Part shown: positions 39,201 to 51,436 of the stretch, in pieces
Layout: each line of letters opens with the position of its first letter
Position numbering within the stretch: the first letter of the stretch is position 1
NCBI GenBank assembly: GCA_000149265.1
Contig: CH002951.1
Span: 217,310 to 281,309, forward strand
Source: Ciona savignyi
Taxonomy: Eukaryota; Chordata; Ascidiacea; Phlebobranchia; Cionidae
Length of the DNA stretch: 64,000 bases
Direction of reading: 5' to 3'
The notes under the pieces: model-generated
What the model was told of the DNA's origin: nothing
The model's input: only the letters and a program-made list of their open reading frames with translations
Database searches by the model: none
Made by a program: the position numbers and the translations under genes

Positions 39201-40052
39201 AAAACAAAGCCCATAATGGAGCGCCATAGTAGATTGCTTTCTTTCTGCTTCTACACATTGCCCAAGATGAGTTATCTTGTATGTATCCAAATAGTGGGTC
39301 GTTAATTGCATTCCATATCATATAAACAACCTGTAATTTATACAACAATTTATTATAAAATGCTAAATTTAAAATAAATATAAAACATTTTTTATTAATG
39401 ATGAGTGTAGCAACAAAAACATTCATAAAAAATAACCATTTCAAAGCTTGTATTTGAGTTATATATTTTCGTAATAAAATCCACATTATATAAGTTAGAA
39501 AATAAAGGATGCTTTAACTGTTTCAGTCTGTTAAATATAAAATACGATATATATTTTTAAAATATTCATGTTTTATCCCCATAAATGAAAAAATGGTTAG
39601 GGCATTTTCCCACCGGCAATACTATAAATAGCTAATGTGTCATGTCCACGATGTAATCAAACAATTAATCCACTGAAATGTGGTAACGAATGCTCAAGTG
39701 TCTTCCCCAAACAAACGGTGATAAGCACTTGGATTTTAGATTCTAATTCAGACAATCTGCCTAGACATTAGATCATATGTTGCAATCAGCTTTATGATAT
39801 AAAGATCTATATTCAAATGCAAAAATTGTTACCTGTGCAAATTGAAACCAAGCTGGGGAAACTTTGTAAGTATCCAGGAAAAGTTTGACATAGTAAAAGA
39901 AAAACACAGAGTTCATTGCACTTGACGCCAATGTAGTGGCTGCATAAGCAAGTGCATTTTTATGAATTTCCATCTCTCGTATTTTGGTTGGAACTGCGTA
40001 TCTGTTCATGTGTTATGATAAAGCAGCTTAGCCGAACATACCAAATCACAGT
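33260..40052 (-). CDS. MFSD13A: MFS-like transporter, TMEM180/MFSD13A type
   Basis: Predicted twelve-span membrane protein of the major facilitator superfamily; substrate unknown. Nine coding exons join in phase to 488 residues: 40009-39833, 39330-39162, 38358-38082, 37643-37469, 37033-36911, 36736-36582, 35942-35859, 35205-35110 and 33470-33260. Family blocks are the N-terminal FFFYYVKLFLDTYKV, then WNAINDPLFGYIQD (loop 2-3 signature), CAYDSMLTFVLLAQCALFAEI, RNFISFVLMNFFQVFHV, LSDIIDEDAIKYNRK, NALITKPANSLAPML and the final LLCFIPVILSLAQIVVWSFYGL. The residues between TM6 and TM7 are acidic and Ser-rich (YGSSDNESLADTKSQ). BCS1L ends 127 bp upstream on the same strand. The alternative MFSD12 was considered; the NDPLFG context and spacing fit MFSD13A better. 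Confidence 0.82.
35458..35735 (-). mobile_element. Diverged SINE in MFSD13A intron
   Basis: Retains tttatccccgtaaatgg, gtaaccagagctattgg, tagggcccatttaccaactgggtcc and agtgccttgtccaagggcac, the SINE block order, with many substitutions. Confidence 0.7.
39555..39775 (-). mobile_element. Old SINE in first MFSD13A intron
   Basis: Retains ttcatgttttatccccataaatg, ttaatccactgaaatg and caagtgtcttccccaaacaaacg; strongly decayed compared with the copy at 46662. Confidence 0.6.
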
Positions 40053-40136
40053 CTGTAAAACCGAAGGGAACAGTAAGAATTAAATAAAACATCATGTTTT
40101 GTGGTCCATGATTTGTTGCACAAATATTTTAATAGA
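40010..40136 (-). promoter_or_regulatory. BCS1L-MFSD13A intercistronic region with 3' splice site
   Basis: 127 bases between the BCS1L stop and the MFSD13A ATG. On the minus strand ATTAAA follows six bases after the stop. The stretch cttactgttcccttcggttttacag then ends at 40053. This is a strong pyrimidine tract plus AG with no donor visible nearby. It fits a trans-splice acceptor for a spliced leader in a two-gene operon. A short upstream exon could also explain it. Confidence 0.5.
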
Positions 40137-41406
40137 TTAATATTTACTTATTTCATTAACATTTTCTGATGCATATTTAGGGTCGGTACGGTGTAACATG
40201 AAGAAAGCTTGAATCTGCGCCATTGAAACTTTTTCAGTAAATTTTGATAAATTACTGGAAAACACTTCTGCATGTTCTGTGTTTTCAGTGGGGTAGAAAT
40301 GTCTAAAAGCTCGACACATTTGCTCAGCATCAGCGTATGTAACTAGTTCTTTGACATCAACTCTTCCAGGTCTTAGTAATGCCTTATCCAGCCTATCGAT
40401 ATAGTTTGTGGTCATAAAAACTATTCTTCCTTCCGAAGATACCACTCCATCAAGTGCGTTTAAGATACCACTCAATGAAACCATGTTCATGCCTTGCCTC
40501 CTTGGATCCTGAACCTCACTGCTACGATCCAAGAAAGCTGCATCCACATCCTCTAGTAGTATGATGCTTTGAGGCGGGGCAGATACCATAAAATGAAGAA
40601 GTCGATCATCCGACAATGTCCAATCTCCAATGTTAAGAATACAAATACTACATTCTAGTTCCCCTGCCAGTGCAGTAATGAAACTAGTTTTTCCACACCC
40701 CGGAGGTCCGTGCAATAAATAACCTCGTCTGTGAGGAATACCTCGATCAATATACCACTGCTGGGAATGTAGGAACTGGGTAACATCATTCCATAACTTC
40801 TCACTTTGGCCAGCAGCAAGCATGACAGATTGAAAAGGTCTACTTCGTTGTGGCTCACCAAATTGTCGCCATTCGGCACCCATTGGTTTAAAAATTAATG
40901 TCATGTTTTTTTGTCTTTGCAATGCAAATGTGCGAGCTTGTAAAAGTAAGTCTTCAAATACTTCTTTTTTGCGCCCAATTGTTGTAAGGGTTACAGTTTC
41001 ATACGGAATGTGCTGATTTGCTGAAATCATTTGCTTTTCCCGCACACGCTCAATTTTAACAGGAAGTTTACCCAACCACATATAGTGCGACCCAGGGCTT
41101 GGTACAAATGCAAAGCCAGTTGAGATCTTACCACTGTGAAGCTTTTGGAATGCGGTTTTGACGCTAAAATGACAGCTCATATCTGGTCTATGAGCAATCC
41201 ATTCCAACACCCAGTGGTAACTGTGGTCTGATACTGGAATTTCTAAAGTTGTCATTAATCGTCTACGAAGGAGCTGAAGAGCTACAGCAGAGCCTTTTCG
41301 CAAAACAGAGGCAGCAACTCCGAGGGTAAACAAGCCAAACCCAGCTCCAAATAACTGGTTATCCCCCAAAGTTGCAAGGGCTTCAGGGACAATCATTTTT
41401 AAGTAC
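40137..41406 (-). CDS. BCS1L: Mitochondrial chaperone BCS1 (AAA ATPase), single coding exon
   Basis: Inner-membrane AAA ATPase that translocates the folded Rieske iron-sulfur protein into respiratory complex III. The coding part is one exon, ATG 41396 to TAA 40137, 419 residues, the same length I recall for the human protein. An in-frame frame opens further up to 41510, but the sequence ctatctacag at 41407-41416 is a 3' splice site, so the true start is MIVPEALATLGDNQLFGAGFG, which matches the family N terminus. Then come the BCS1 N-domain (LEIPVSDHSYHWVLEW, GFAFVPSPGSHYMW, ERVREKQM), Walker A GPPGCGKT (residues 230-237), Walker B IILLEDVD (278-285), sensor VFMTTNYIDRLD and arginine-finger region LLRPGRVDVKE. 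All key residues are present. Confidence 0.95.
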
Positions 41407-41798
41407 CTGTAGATAGTCTGGCCTATATGCAAAAGCACGTATAACAGTTCATAATAAAAAGCGGAAAGTATGTGTTCGAATACCACTAATAATACGCATT
41501 TTCTGGACACAATTCCTTAAAGTGCTGTATTGTGAATAGGACTGATATATATACATATATATCCTTGTTATATTTTGTTTAATATTACTAGCGTTACTTC
41601 GTTTTCGTTATAGCGAATCCAGCTCAGCTGCGGCATAGAAGTCGTACTAGTAAAAACAAATTCATGTTTGATCCCCGGACACATGTAAGCATTTTATATG
41701 ATGATTTAAATATTCTGTTAAGTTTTTCTAGTAACTTCCAATAATACTAAGGCAAGGGGCTACGGTTTATTGCGATTATTTCATCACAATTACAAGTG

Positions 41799-41990
41799 TT
41801 ACGGACATTGCCTGAACCCAGCGGATTAATGGGTTCTACCAAATTGAAGGAACGTGTCTATCATATACAACACACTGCAATAGCTCCGGTAACCCGACGA
41901 TGGGCGCGAGGTGATCTGACGATTGCCCGTGTGATAACCCCTGGGGTTTTCCCATTCACGGGGATAAACATGAATATCCTATCCTATCCT
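41799..41990 (+). mobile_element. 5'-truncated SINE, plus orientation
   Basis: Starts inside the body (acggacattgcctgaaccca) and runs through gcgaggtgatctgacgattgcc to gggataaacatgaatatcc with the tail tatcctatcc. The tRNA head is missing. Confidence 0.85.
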
Positions 41991-42041
41991 GTTACTATGT
42001 GTGTGTTCGACATAACAATGCGTTCTAGCTAGACTCTAGAA

Positions 42042-42326
42042 CAGTGCTTCCCAAATGGTGCGCCACACTTGAATTTACGAGAAAGTCTGCATAGATCATC
42101 GTTCTTTTCCATTGTAACGTTAGTTCTACAGCGCCCAAGAAACAGTAAATTCGTTATGTGGAAAATTCGGTGATGAAATTATTTAAATTAAACTTTTAAT
42201 TTCCATATTTTTCCTAAATTGTTTGAGTATTTAGCCTATTGATTTGACTCCCCGTGCAAAGTGCGCCCGTTCGTTTCTTAATTGGTCTCGGATGCGCCAC
42301 GAGGTTAAAAAGATCGAGAACCACTT
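42042..42326. mobile_element. hAT MITE, same family as 1856-2207
   Basis: The left end is cagtgcttcc, the right end gatcgagaaccactt. The flanks ctctagaa (42034-42041) and ctctagct (42327-42334) match in 6 of 8 bases. The internal sequence is the inverted form of the element at 1856-2207. Confidence 0.75.
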
Positions 42327-42394
42327 CTCTAGCTAGAAGTATAGCCTACTCTAGTCTTAGAGTATCGTAAAATAGCGTTTATGCCGACAAACGC

Positions 42395-42644
42395 TGTTGT
42401 GACCTATGGTACGCTTAACATGTACTCAGTGTAGGTTTTATTCAACTACGAATCTACAAAATAATAGTACACGTTAATTTACACAAACTGACAATGCACT
42501 TAACGCTATACACTGAATGTGCACACAACGCGATACACGCCACAATGCAGTAGTTGGTAACAGGCTCTAAGCAGGGCCAATCAACGTGGAGCAAAGCTCG
42601 GGAAGCAATCATGCTTAGGGCGAGCGCAATACGCGTTTATCACA
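42395..42644 (-). repeat. 3' LTR of gypsy element
   Basis: TG...CA ends on the minus strand (tgtgataaac ... cacaaca), base-for-base the same as 46303-46552. Confidence 0.93.
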
Positions 42645-42674
42645 TTCACCCCACCAAATAAATTCATATATAAG

Positions 42675-45386
42675 TTATACATAATCGCCATAGCGATCGG
42701 GTGGTCTCCTGTCTCTGGTAGACCTGCGAAGTGTTTCAGTGTTTTGATTTGCGAGTGGATCTGCTTCGTTCGCTTGAGTATTCGCACTTTCGGGGGGTGG
42801 GTTCTGGGGAGGTATGTCTTGCGTGGATGGAGTTGATGCGATTTCGGTGGCCTCTAAGGTTCCATCGGGAGGTTCTGATGGCGCTGGACAAGGAGCGAGG
42901 TCTTTAGTTGAAACCGTCGATTCTCGACCATCAGGGAACCGAATGTGTGCGAAGCTTGGGTTTACTTCAATAAGATCTACCTCATCGCATAAGGGATCTC
43001 CTTTATTACGGACAAATCGCCGAAGCAGGACCGGTCCAGGATTAACCAGCCAGCTGGGCAAGGCTTTGCCCAACATAGACCTTCTTGGAAAGTTAAGAAA
43101 CCTTTCATGGGGAGTCACATTCGTGGATGTGCATAGTAGGGATCTGATAGAGTGCAAAGCATCAGGAAGTACTTCTTCCCATGCCTCTTCTGGGAGTTGG
43201 CTGCTACTGAGCATTAGTTTAACCGTCCGCCATATCGTTTGATTAAAACGTTCACACTGGGAATTTCCAGTGGGGTGATATGGTGTCGTGCGGCTGGTCG
43301 CTACACCACGTGATGTTAGGTATTCCTTAAGCTCTTTCGACATAAAAGATGCTCCGCGATCGCTGTGTATATACCCTGGAAGTCCAAACAAGCAAAAGAG
43401 CTTAGTCAAACAGAAAATGACCGTTCGTGTCGTCATATCCTTGCACGAGAAGGCAAAAGGAAACCGACTATATTCGTCAATCACCACAAGAAGATATTTG
43501 TTCTTACCTTTCACAGGTCCCTTGAAGTCGATGCTGATGCGTTCCCATGGCTGCGTTGCCTTTATAAGGTTTTCGTCTTCTTTCTTGTAATAGCGTGGCT
43601 TTAGTTCCGCACATGTCCTGCACTTTGCACATGTATTCTTTATGTCCTCTAAAGAATACGGCAAGTTCTTGCTTCTAACAAAGTGCGACAGTCTGGTTAT
43701 ACCGGGGTGGCCCAGTGTCTCGTGAATTCGTTGGAGGTTCGGAATACTTGTGGAACCGCAAATTCTGGATAATGTATCAGAAGCGACGTTATCAATGCCA
43801 GGTTTGTGTTGAATTTCGTAACTAAATGTGCCTAGCTCGGCACGCCAAAGCTGGATTTTTGCATTTTTAATTTTTCCTTTACGCTTTGGGTCCAACATGA
43901 AAGCAACCGATTTCTGGTCTGTTACCAGCGTAAAATGTTGGCCATGTAAGTAGTATGCCCATTTCCGTACAGCTTCAATAACAGACGTAGCTTCCTTTTC
44001 AACTGATGGGTAGCGACATTCAGATTTAGACAGTGTTCTCGACATAAATGCAACGGGCCGCCCTCCCTGGCTTAAAACAGCTCCGATAGCAAAGTCAGAA
44101 GCGTCACACTCGACGCAGAATGGTTCATTATCTTTAATACATTGTAAACATGCATCTAATAAACCCCGACGCAGAGATTCAAATGCATTGACCGCGTCCT
44201 TTTCCATAGGAAAACTCGTTATTTTGGTAAGTGGCGAAATTTTCTTGGAGAAATTAACAATCCATCGGGCATAATAAGCAAACATGCCTACGCACCTTTT
44301 CAGCTCTCGCGAGGTTCTGGGGATCGGAAGCTCCAGTAAAGGTCGGAGACGTTCAGGGTCGGGTTTTATTTTCCCTTGTGAAACTCTGTATCCAAGAATA
44401 TCGATCTCACTGACAGAAAATACACACTTATTTTCATTAAACGTGAAGTTCTCTGCTTCGGCAGCCGTGAAAAAGGCGTCCAGGCTTTTATCGTGTTCTT
44501 CGCGGTCCCTGCCTGCAACTGTGATGTTGTCAAGGTACGCGAAGACGTTTTTGAGATGGTACTTTTCGATTAGTCGATCAATGATCCTTTGAAAAGCGGA
44601 TACACCGTTGGTGACTCCAAATGGAAGTCTGCAATATTGAAACAACTTCCCGTCAGCCTCGAAAGCGGTAAATGGTCGATCTTCTTTGGCCAACGGAACT
44701 TGATAATAGGCGGATTTTAGGTCGAGAGTGCTGTAGATTTTGCACATAGCTATCTGATTAATTTGGTCGTCGATTCGTGGCAAAGGATAATCATCCAGAG
44801 AAGTAAAACGGTTTATGGTCTGGGAGTAGTCTATAACCATTCTCTTTTTGTGACGTTCATCCTTGGTAACCAACACTTGTGCTCTCCATGGCGAATCGGA
44901 AGGCTCGATGACACCCTCCGTTAATAGCTTAGAGACTTCTTCTTTTATGAAAAACCGGTCTTCTTGATTGAATCGGCGCGATCTTGTTACCACTGGTTTA
45001 CAGTTTTTATCAAGATATTTAAAAATTCTTGGAGGTTCAATATTGGCAACCGCGACGCTGCAACTATCTATTGCATTGGGCAAGCCTTTGATTTCGAGTT
45101 GCCGCCTTGGTCCACCCATTTGGAATAGAACAGCATTATGCATTTGCATGAAATCCTGGCCTAAAATTACGTCAGCACATAGGTCTTGCATCAGTCCTAA
45201 ATTAAATGAGGTATATATTTCATTGTCAAGTTGTATTTGAACTAATGCCATCCCGACCATTGTTGCACGAAGCCCTGTTGAAGCCATGGTGATTCTAGAG
45301 TTATCGCTTCTTGATTGAATACCAAGTTTTCGACAGAATGAGGAATCCATATAACTTTTCGAGGAACCCGAATCTATTAAAGTATC
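42675..45386 (-). CDS. Gypsy Pol: protease end, reverse transcriptase, RNase H, integrase
   Basis: The frame opens upstream of the first ATG (45350): the protease motif LIDSGSSKSYM lies at about 45386-45348. Counting from that ATG, the RT spans about 115-370 with TLDLKSAYYQVPL (Asp 210) and LPFGVTNGVSAFQRIID. The catalytic box reads YLDN at 272-275 in place of the usual YxDD. RNase H spans about 412-530 (CVECDASDFAIGAVLSQGG). The integrase zinc domain has H543, H548, C577 and C580. The integrase core has D608, D664 and E700, a complete DDE. The C terminus is RRSTRDRRPPDRYGDYV, with no chromodomain seen. No internal stop. It lies out of frame with gag. Confidence 0.92.
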   Translation of the reverse strand, partial: DTLIDSGSSKSYMDSSFCRKLGIQSRSDNSRITMASTGLRATMVGMALVQIQLDNEIYTSFNLGLMQDLCADVILGQDFMQMHNAVLFQMGGPRRQLEIKGLPNAIDSCSVAVANIEPPRIFKYLDKNCKPVVTRSRRFNQEDRFFIKEEVSKLLTEGVIEPSDSPWRAQVLVTKDERHKKRMVIDYSQTINRFTSLDDYPLPRIDDQINQIAMCKIYSTLDLKSAYYQVPLAKEDRPFTAFEADGKLFQYCRLPFGVTNGVSAFQRIIDRLIEKYHLKNVFAYLDNITVAGRDREEHDKSLDAFFTAAEAENFTFNENKCVFSVSEIDILGYRVSQGKIKPDPERLRPLLELPIPRTSRELKRCVGMFAYYARWIVNFSKKISPLTKITSFPMEKDAVNAFESLRRGLLDACLQCIKDNEPFCVECDASDFAIGAVLSQGGRPVAFMSRTLSKSECRYPSVEKEATSVIEAVRKWAYYLHGQHFTLVTDQKSVAFMLDPKRKGKIKNAKIQLWRAELGTFSYEIQHKPGIDNVASDTLSRICGSTSIPNLQRIHETLGHPGITRLSHFVRSKNLPYSLEDIKNTCAKCRTCAELKPRYYKKEDENLIKATQPWERISIDFKGPVKGKNKYLLVVIDEYSRFPFAFSCKDMTTRTVIFCLTKLFCLFGLPGYIHSDRGASFMSKELKEYLTSRGVATSRTTPYHPTGNSQCERFNQTIWRTVKLMLSSSQLPEEAWEEVLPDALHSIRSLLCTSTNVTPHERFLNFPRRSMLGKALPSWLVNPGPVLLRRFVRNKGDPLCDEVDLIEVNPSFAHIRFPDGRESTVSTKDLAPCPAPSEPPDGTLEATEIASTPSTQDIPPQNPPPESANTQANEADPLANQNTETLRRSTRDRRPPDRYGDYV

Positions 45387-45654
45387 GGCCGGGATTTCCG
45401 TTTATTTTAGTTACGACCATTGCTTTTTGAAGGCACTCAGGAGCACCTGCAACTATTGACGATAGACTTAGGCGTGGTAACGCAGCAGAGGTTTCTAAAG
45501 GGAATCTTTTCATGGACATGCATGCTTTAGCGAAATGGCCTTTCTTTCCACAAGAGAGACATTCAGAGTTTCTAGCTGGGCATTTTGCGCGGGGGTGTCG
45601 GATACCATTGCACCAAAAACACTTTTGTTTTGCATATACACTTGAAGCCGCCAT
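45387..45654 (-). CDS. Nucleocapsid segment between gag and pol, in its own frame
   Basis: Contains two perfect CX2CX4HX4C knuckles, CFWCNGIRHPRAKC and CLSCGKKGHFAKAC, which belong at the Gag C terminus. It is read one base out of phase with gag (+1) and again one base out of phase with pol (+1). Either this copy carries two indels or the family uses frameshifting. Confidence 0.75.
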
Positions 45655-46282
45655 CTCCTGGCCCAGACGGGTATGGTTTATCTAGAGCGTTTTGATTAGA
45701 GGAATCCGTCGGTGTAGCGGCAACAAAGCTTTGACTGCCATATTTATTGGATTGTTCCTGTGCGTGGTCCAGAGATTCTGCTTGGTCGTAAGCTTTTTGA
45801 AGTGTTAGGTCGTCATTCTCGAGTAACCGCTGTCTAATAGCGTGACAGTTCAGACCGTTTATGAAGGCATCGCGGATCATTTCATCTTGGTAGATAATGG
45901 CTGATACGTCTTTGAATTTACAATCCTTAGATAGAGTTCTCAGTGCCTGGAGAAATTCCGCTAACGTTTCCCCGGGCTGTTGGCGCCGCGTTGAAAGAAG
46001 ATGTCTTGCGAAAACAACATTCTTTGGCTTGAGATATATCTTTTCAAGGATTTGAATTGCATCTGCATATGTTTTCGCGTCCTCCACATATGCGTATATT
46101 GACGGTGCTAGAAAGTTGATAAGCAGTCCATATTTGTCCGAGCCAGAGCTTGCTGCCGAATGTGCAGCGACCACAGCTTCCAGAAAGAAGTTGAATGTTC
46201 TTAACCAATGCTTGAACGTCTGTGATGCTCCTTGAGAATTCGGATCCGTTTCTAGTTTTGCTGGTTTTAGCAGATGATCCAT
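45572..46282 (-). CDS. Gypsy Gag capsid segment
   Basis: 236 residues from ATG 46282, which starts three bases after the primer site. It has a capsid-type retrotransposon Gag region (FKHWLRTFNFFLEAV ... ILEKIYLKPKNVVFARHLL ... PGETLAEFLQALRTL ... RDAFINGLNCHAIRQRLLE). The frame runs on a little way into out-of-phase sequence over the zinc knuckles. Confidence 0.88.
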   Translation of the reverse strand: MDHLLKPAKLETDPNSQGASQTFKHWLRTFNFFLEAVVAAHSAASSGSDKYGLLINFLAPSIYAYVEDAKTYADAIQILEKIYLKPKNVVFARHLLSTRRQQPGETLAEFLQALRTLSKDCKFKDVSAIIYQDEMIRDAFINGLNCHAIRQRLLENDDLTLQKAYDQAESLDHAQEQSNKYGSQSFVAATPTDSSNQNALDKPYPSGPGDGGFKCICKTKVFLVQWYPTPPRKMPS

Positions 46283-46284
46283 TT

Positions 46285-46301
46285 ATTCGTAGTTGAATAA
46301 A
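46285..46301 (-). promoter_or_regulatory. Self-complementary primer-binding site
   Basis: The minus strand reads tttattcaactacgaat one base after the 5' LTR. It is the exact reverse complement of the LTR segment at 46345-46361 (attcgtagttgaataaa on the minus strand). It does not begin with TGG, so no tRNA match is evident. See findings. Confidence 0.75.
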
Positions 46302-46302
46302 T

Positions 46303-46552
46303 TGTTGTGACCTATGGTACGCTTAACATGTACTCAGTGTAGGTTTTATTCAACTACGAATCTACAAAATAATAGTACACGTTAATTTACACAAACTGAC
46401 AATGCACTTAACGCTATACACTGAATGTGCACACAACGCGATACACGCCACAATGCAGTAGTTGGTAACAGGCTCTAAGCAGGGCCAATCAACGTGGAGC
46501 AAAGCTCGGGAAGCAATCATGCTTAGGGCGAGCGCAATACGCGTTTATCACA
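46303..46552 (-). repeat. 5' LTR of gypsy element
   Basis: 250 bases, identical to 42395-42644. The minus strand contains AATAAA at about 46350-46345, inside the segment complementary to the primer site. Confidence 0.93.
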
Positions 46553-46661
46553 AACGCATTGTTATGTCGAACACACACTAGAATCTAGAGCCATTTTTAT
46601 GCAAAGTTTCCCTGATAAAATAATGCGTCTGTGGTAGGAAATCGCGATACGCATAAGTGTT

Positions 46662-46955
46662 ATAGGATAGGATATTCATGTTTATCCCCGTGAATGGGAA
46701 AACCTAGGGGGTTATCACACGGGCAATCGTCAGATCACCACGCGCCCATCGTCGGGTTACCGGAGCTATTGCAGTGTGTTGTATATGATAGACACTTTCC
46801 TTCAATTTGGTAGAACCCATTAATCCGCTGGGTTCAGGCAATGTCCGTAAAGTGCCTTGCCCAAGGACACAACCGACAAGCTAGCGACCAGTTTCGCACC
46901 TGCAACCTTTCGATTGAAAGGGGACGCACTTAACCGCTGGACCACCGGGCCGGAC
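46662..46955 (-). mobile_element. Full-length tRNA-derived SINE, minus orientation
   Basis: Best-preserved copy. The head on the minus strand is gtccggcccggtggtccagc then ggttaagtgcgtc (A-box-like), followed by caatcgaaaggttgcaggtgcgaaact (B-box-like ggtgcgaaact). The body matches the other copies. The tail is ggatagg-type repeats (TATCC on the SINE strand) at 46662-46672. Confidence 0.88.
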
Positions 46956-47260
46956 TATTATGGTTGAGGAGTATCGATAATATCGCGACTATTGATATAT
47001 CGTTGCAGCCCTATAATAATTCATATTATCAAAAGCTAAGTAGTGTTAATTAGCATTTCACGAGCATAAAGAATTTCCTCAGAGTATTTTTTGACATATC
47101 CAGGGTATGTTAGATACTATAACCAAAACTATTTTTATACTCATTTCTATATCTTAAAGTTTTTATTGCGATTTGGTAACTTATTCCAAATAATTAAGGA
47201 TTGATACCCCTGTCAAAATCTTTGACAAAAAAAATAGAAAAAAATCGGATAAAAAACAAT
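46956..47260. other. AT-rich spacer between two SINEs
   Basis: No gene or repeat recognised. Confidence 0.5.
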
Positions 47261-47519
47261 ATAGGATAGGATATGCATGTTTATCCCCGTGAATGGGAAA
47301 ACCAAGGAGGTTAACACACGGACAATCGTCAGATCACCTCGCGCCAACCGTCAGGTTACCGGAGCTATTGCAGTGTGTTGTGTATGATTCAAATATTCCT
47401 TCAATTTGGAAGAACCCATTATTCCGCTGGGTTGAGGCAATGTCCGTTACGTGCCTTGCCCAAGTTTTACAACCGTTCGGCTGACAGGTGACGTACTTAA
47501 CCACCAGACTAATCTGTCG
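47261..47519 (-). mobile_element. tRNA-derived SINE, minus orientation
   Basis: ataggataggatatgcatg tail, tttatccccgtgaatggg, gtcagatcacctcgcgcc and a degraded head ending near 47519. Confidence 0.85.
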
Positions 47520-48134
47520 TTTAAAACTTAATCCGGTAAAATAAAGGATTTCCACAGTAAAGCCGATTGCTTATATTCATTTTAGTACCGTAAAACATAT
47601 AAACTACTATTATTTAAAATACGGTAAAACAGAAACGACTATTTTTCTCTACAAAAACTACACTAAGTGTTTATAATTGACCTATTTCTCGCTTTGTTTG
47701 GAAACTGAAGGAGAGATACCTTTTTTACAGAAACATGTAATGTGAGCCAGAATCTATTTTAAACAAACGTGGTTTAAAATTCAGTGGAGATTAATGTTGT
47801 TGTTTCTGTTTATTTTTTTTTTTTTTGATTTTTGTATTTCCAACAACGACGCAAGGATAATTAATTATTAACTTTAAAGATTTTGCCAACGCTGACATAT
47901 AGAAAAAATACCGTTTTCTAAATTTGTTAGATATTATCTTGCAAACTGACTTACAAACAATTTGCAATAACGAAACACAATAAAACCGTTTATTTCCAGA
48001 AAAAGTTATGATATTAAAATAAATAATATTAAATAGCCTACTAGGATTAGCAACTTGGATAGGGTAAAGTTTATATATAAAGAAAAAGTCCCTTTTTGAA
48101 AAAAATGTAGTTATCCTTGTAAAAAATATCGTAT
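47520..48134. other. 3' flank of the epimerase gene
   Basis: AT-rich, no gene recognised. A T-run at 47812-47826 reads as A-rich on the gene strand. Confidence 0.5.
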
Positions 48135-51323
<3,189 letters not shown>

Positions 51324-51329
51324 TTTATT
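51324..51329 (-). terminator. Poly(A) signal of the MASP-like gene
   Basis: AATAAA on the minus strand about 110 bases after the TAG stop at 51437. Confidence 0.6.
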
Positions 51330-51436
51330 AAAACAATCCCAGAAAGTTGATTCATCCTAATTATTCGTTTTGTAAATGTGGCAAAACATCCACGTACTAC
51401 AAGATTTTTATGACAATGACTTTTTGAATGACACCA

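Larger units (their letters stand above)
42395..46552 (-). mobile_element. Complete gypsy (Ty3) LTR retrotransposon, 4158 bp
   Basis: Two 250-bp LTRs, identical by my reading, are flanked by the 5-bp target duplication aacgc (42390-42394 and 46553-46557). Order on the minus strand: 5' LTR, self-complementary primer site, gag, nucleocapsid, protease-RT-RNase H-integrase, purine tract (ggtggggtgaa), 3' LTR. Identical LTRs mean a very recent insertion. Size and type recall the Ciona gypsy element named Cigr-1 in the literature; this is from memory and needs comparison. Confidence 0.93.
41999..46578. mobile_element. Small palindromic MITE split by a hAT MITE and a gypsy element
   Basis: gtgtgttcgacataacaatg plus cgtt at about 42002-42024 is the exact inverse of aacgcattgttatgtcgaac plus acac at 46553-46576. 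Once the hAT MITE and gypsy element are removed, about 125 bases remain with perfect termini of about 24 bp. Confidence 0.6.

Noticed and set aside
41397-41510. N-terminal extension of BCS1L to 457 residues
   Set aside because: A 3' splice site lies just before the ATG at 41396, and the protein from there matches the family start and length.
42814-45240. Several plus-strand frames across the gypsy element
   Set aside because: All are antisense shadows of gag and pol on the minus strand.
46900-46955. tRNA gene
   Set aside because: The A/B-box-like sequence is the head of a SINE; no complete cloverleaf with paired acceptor stem is visible.
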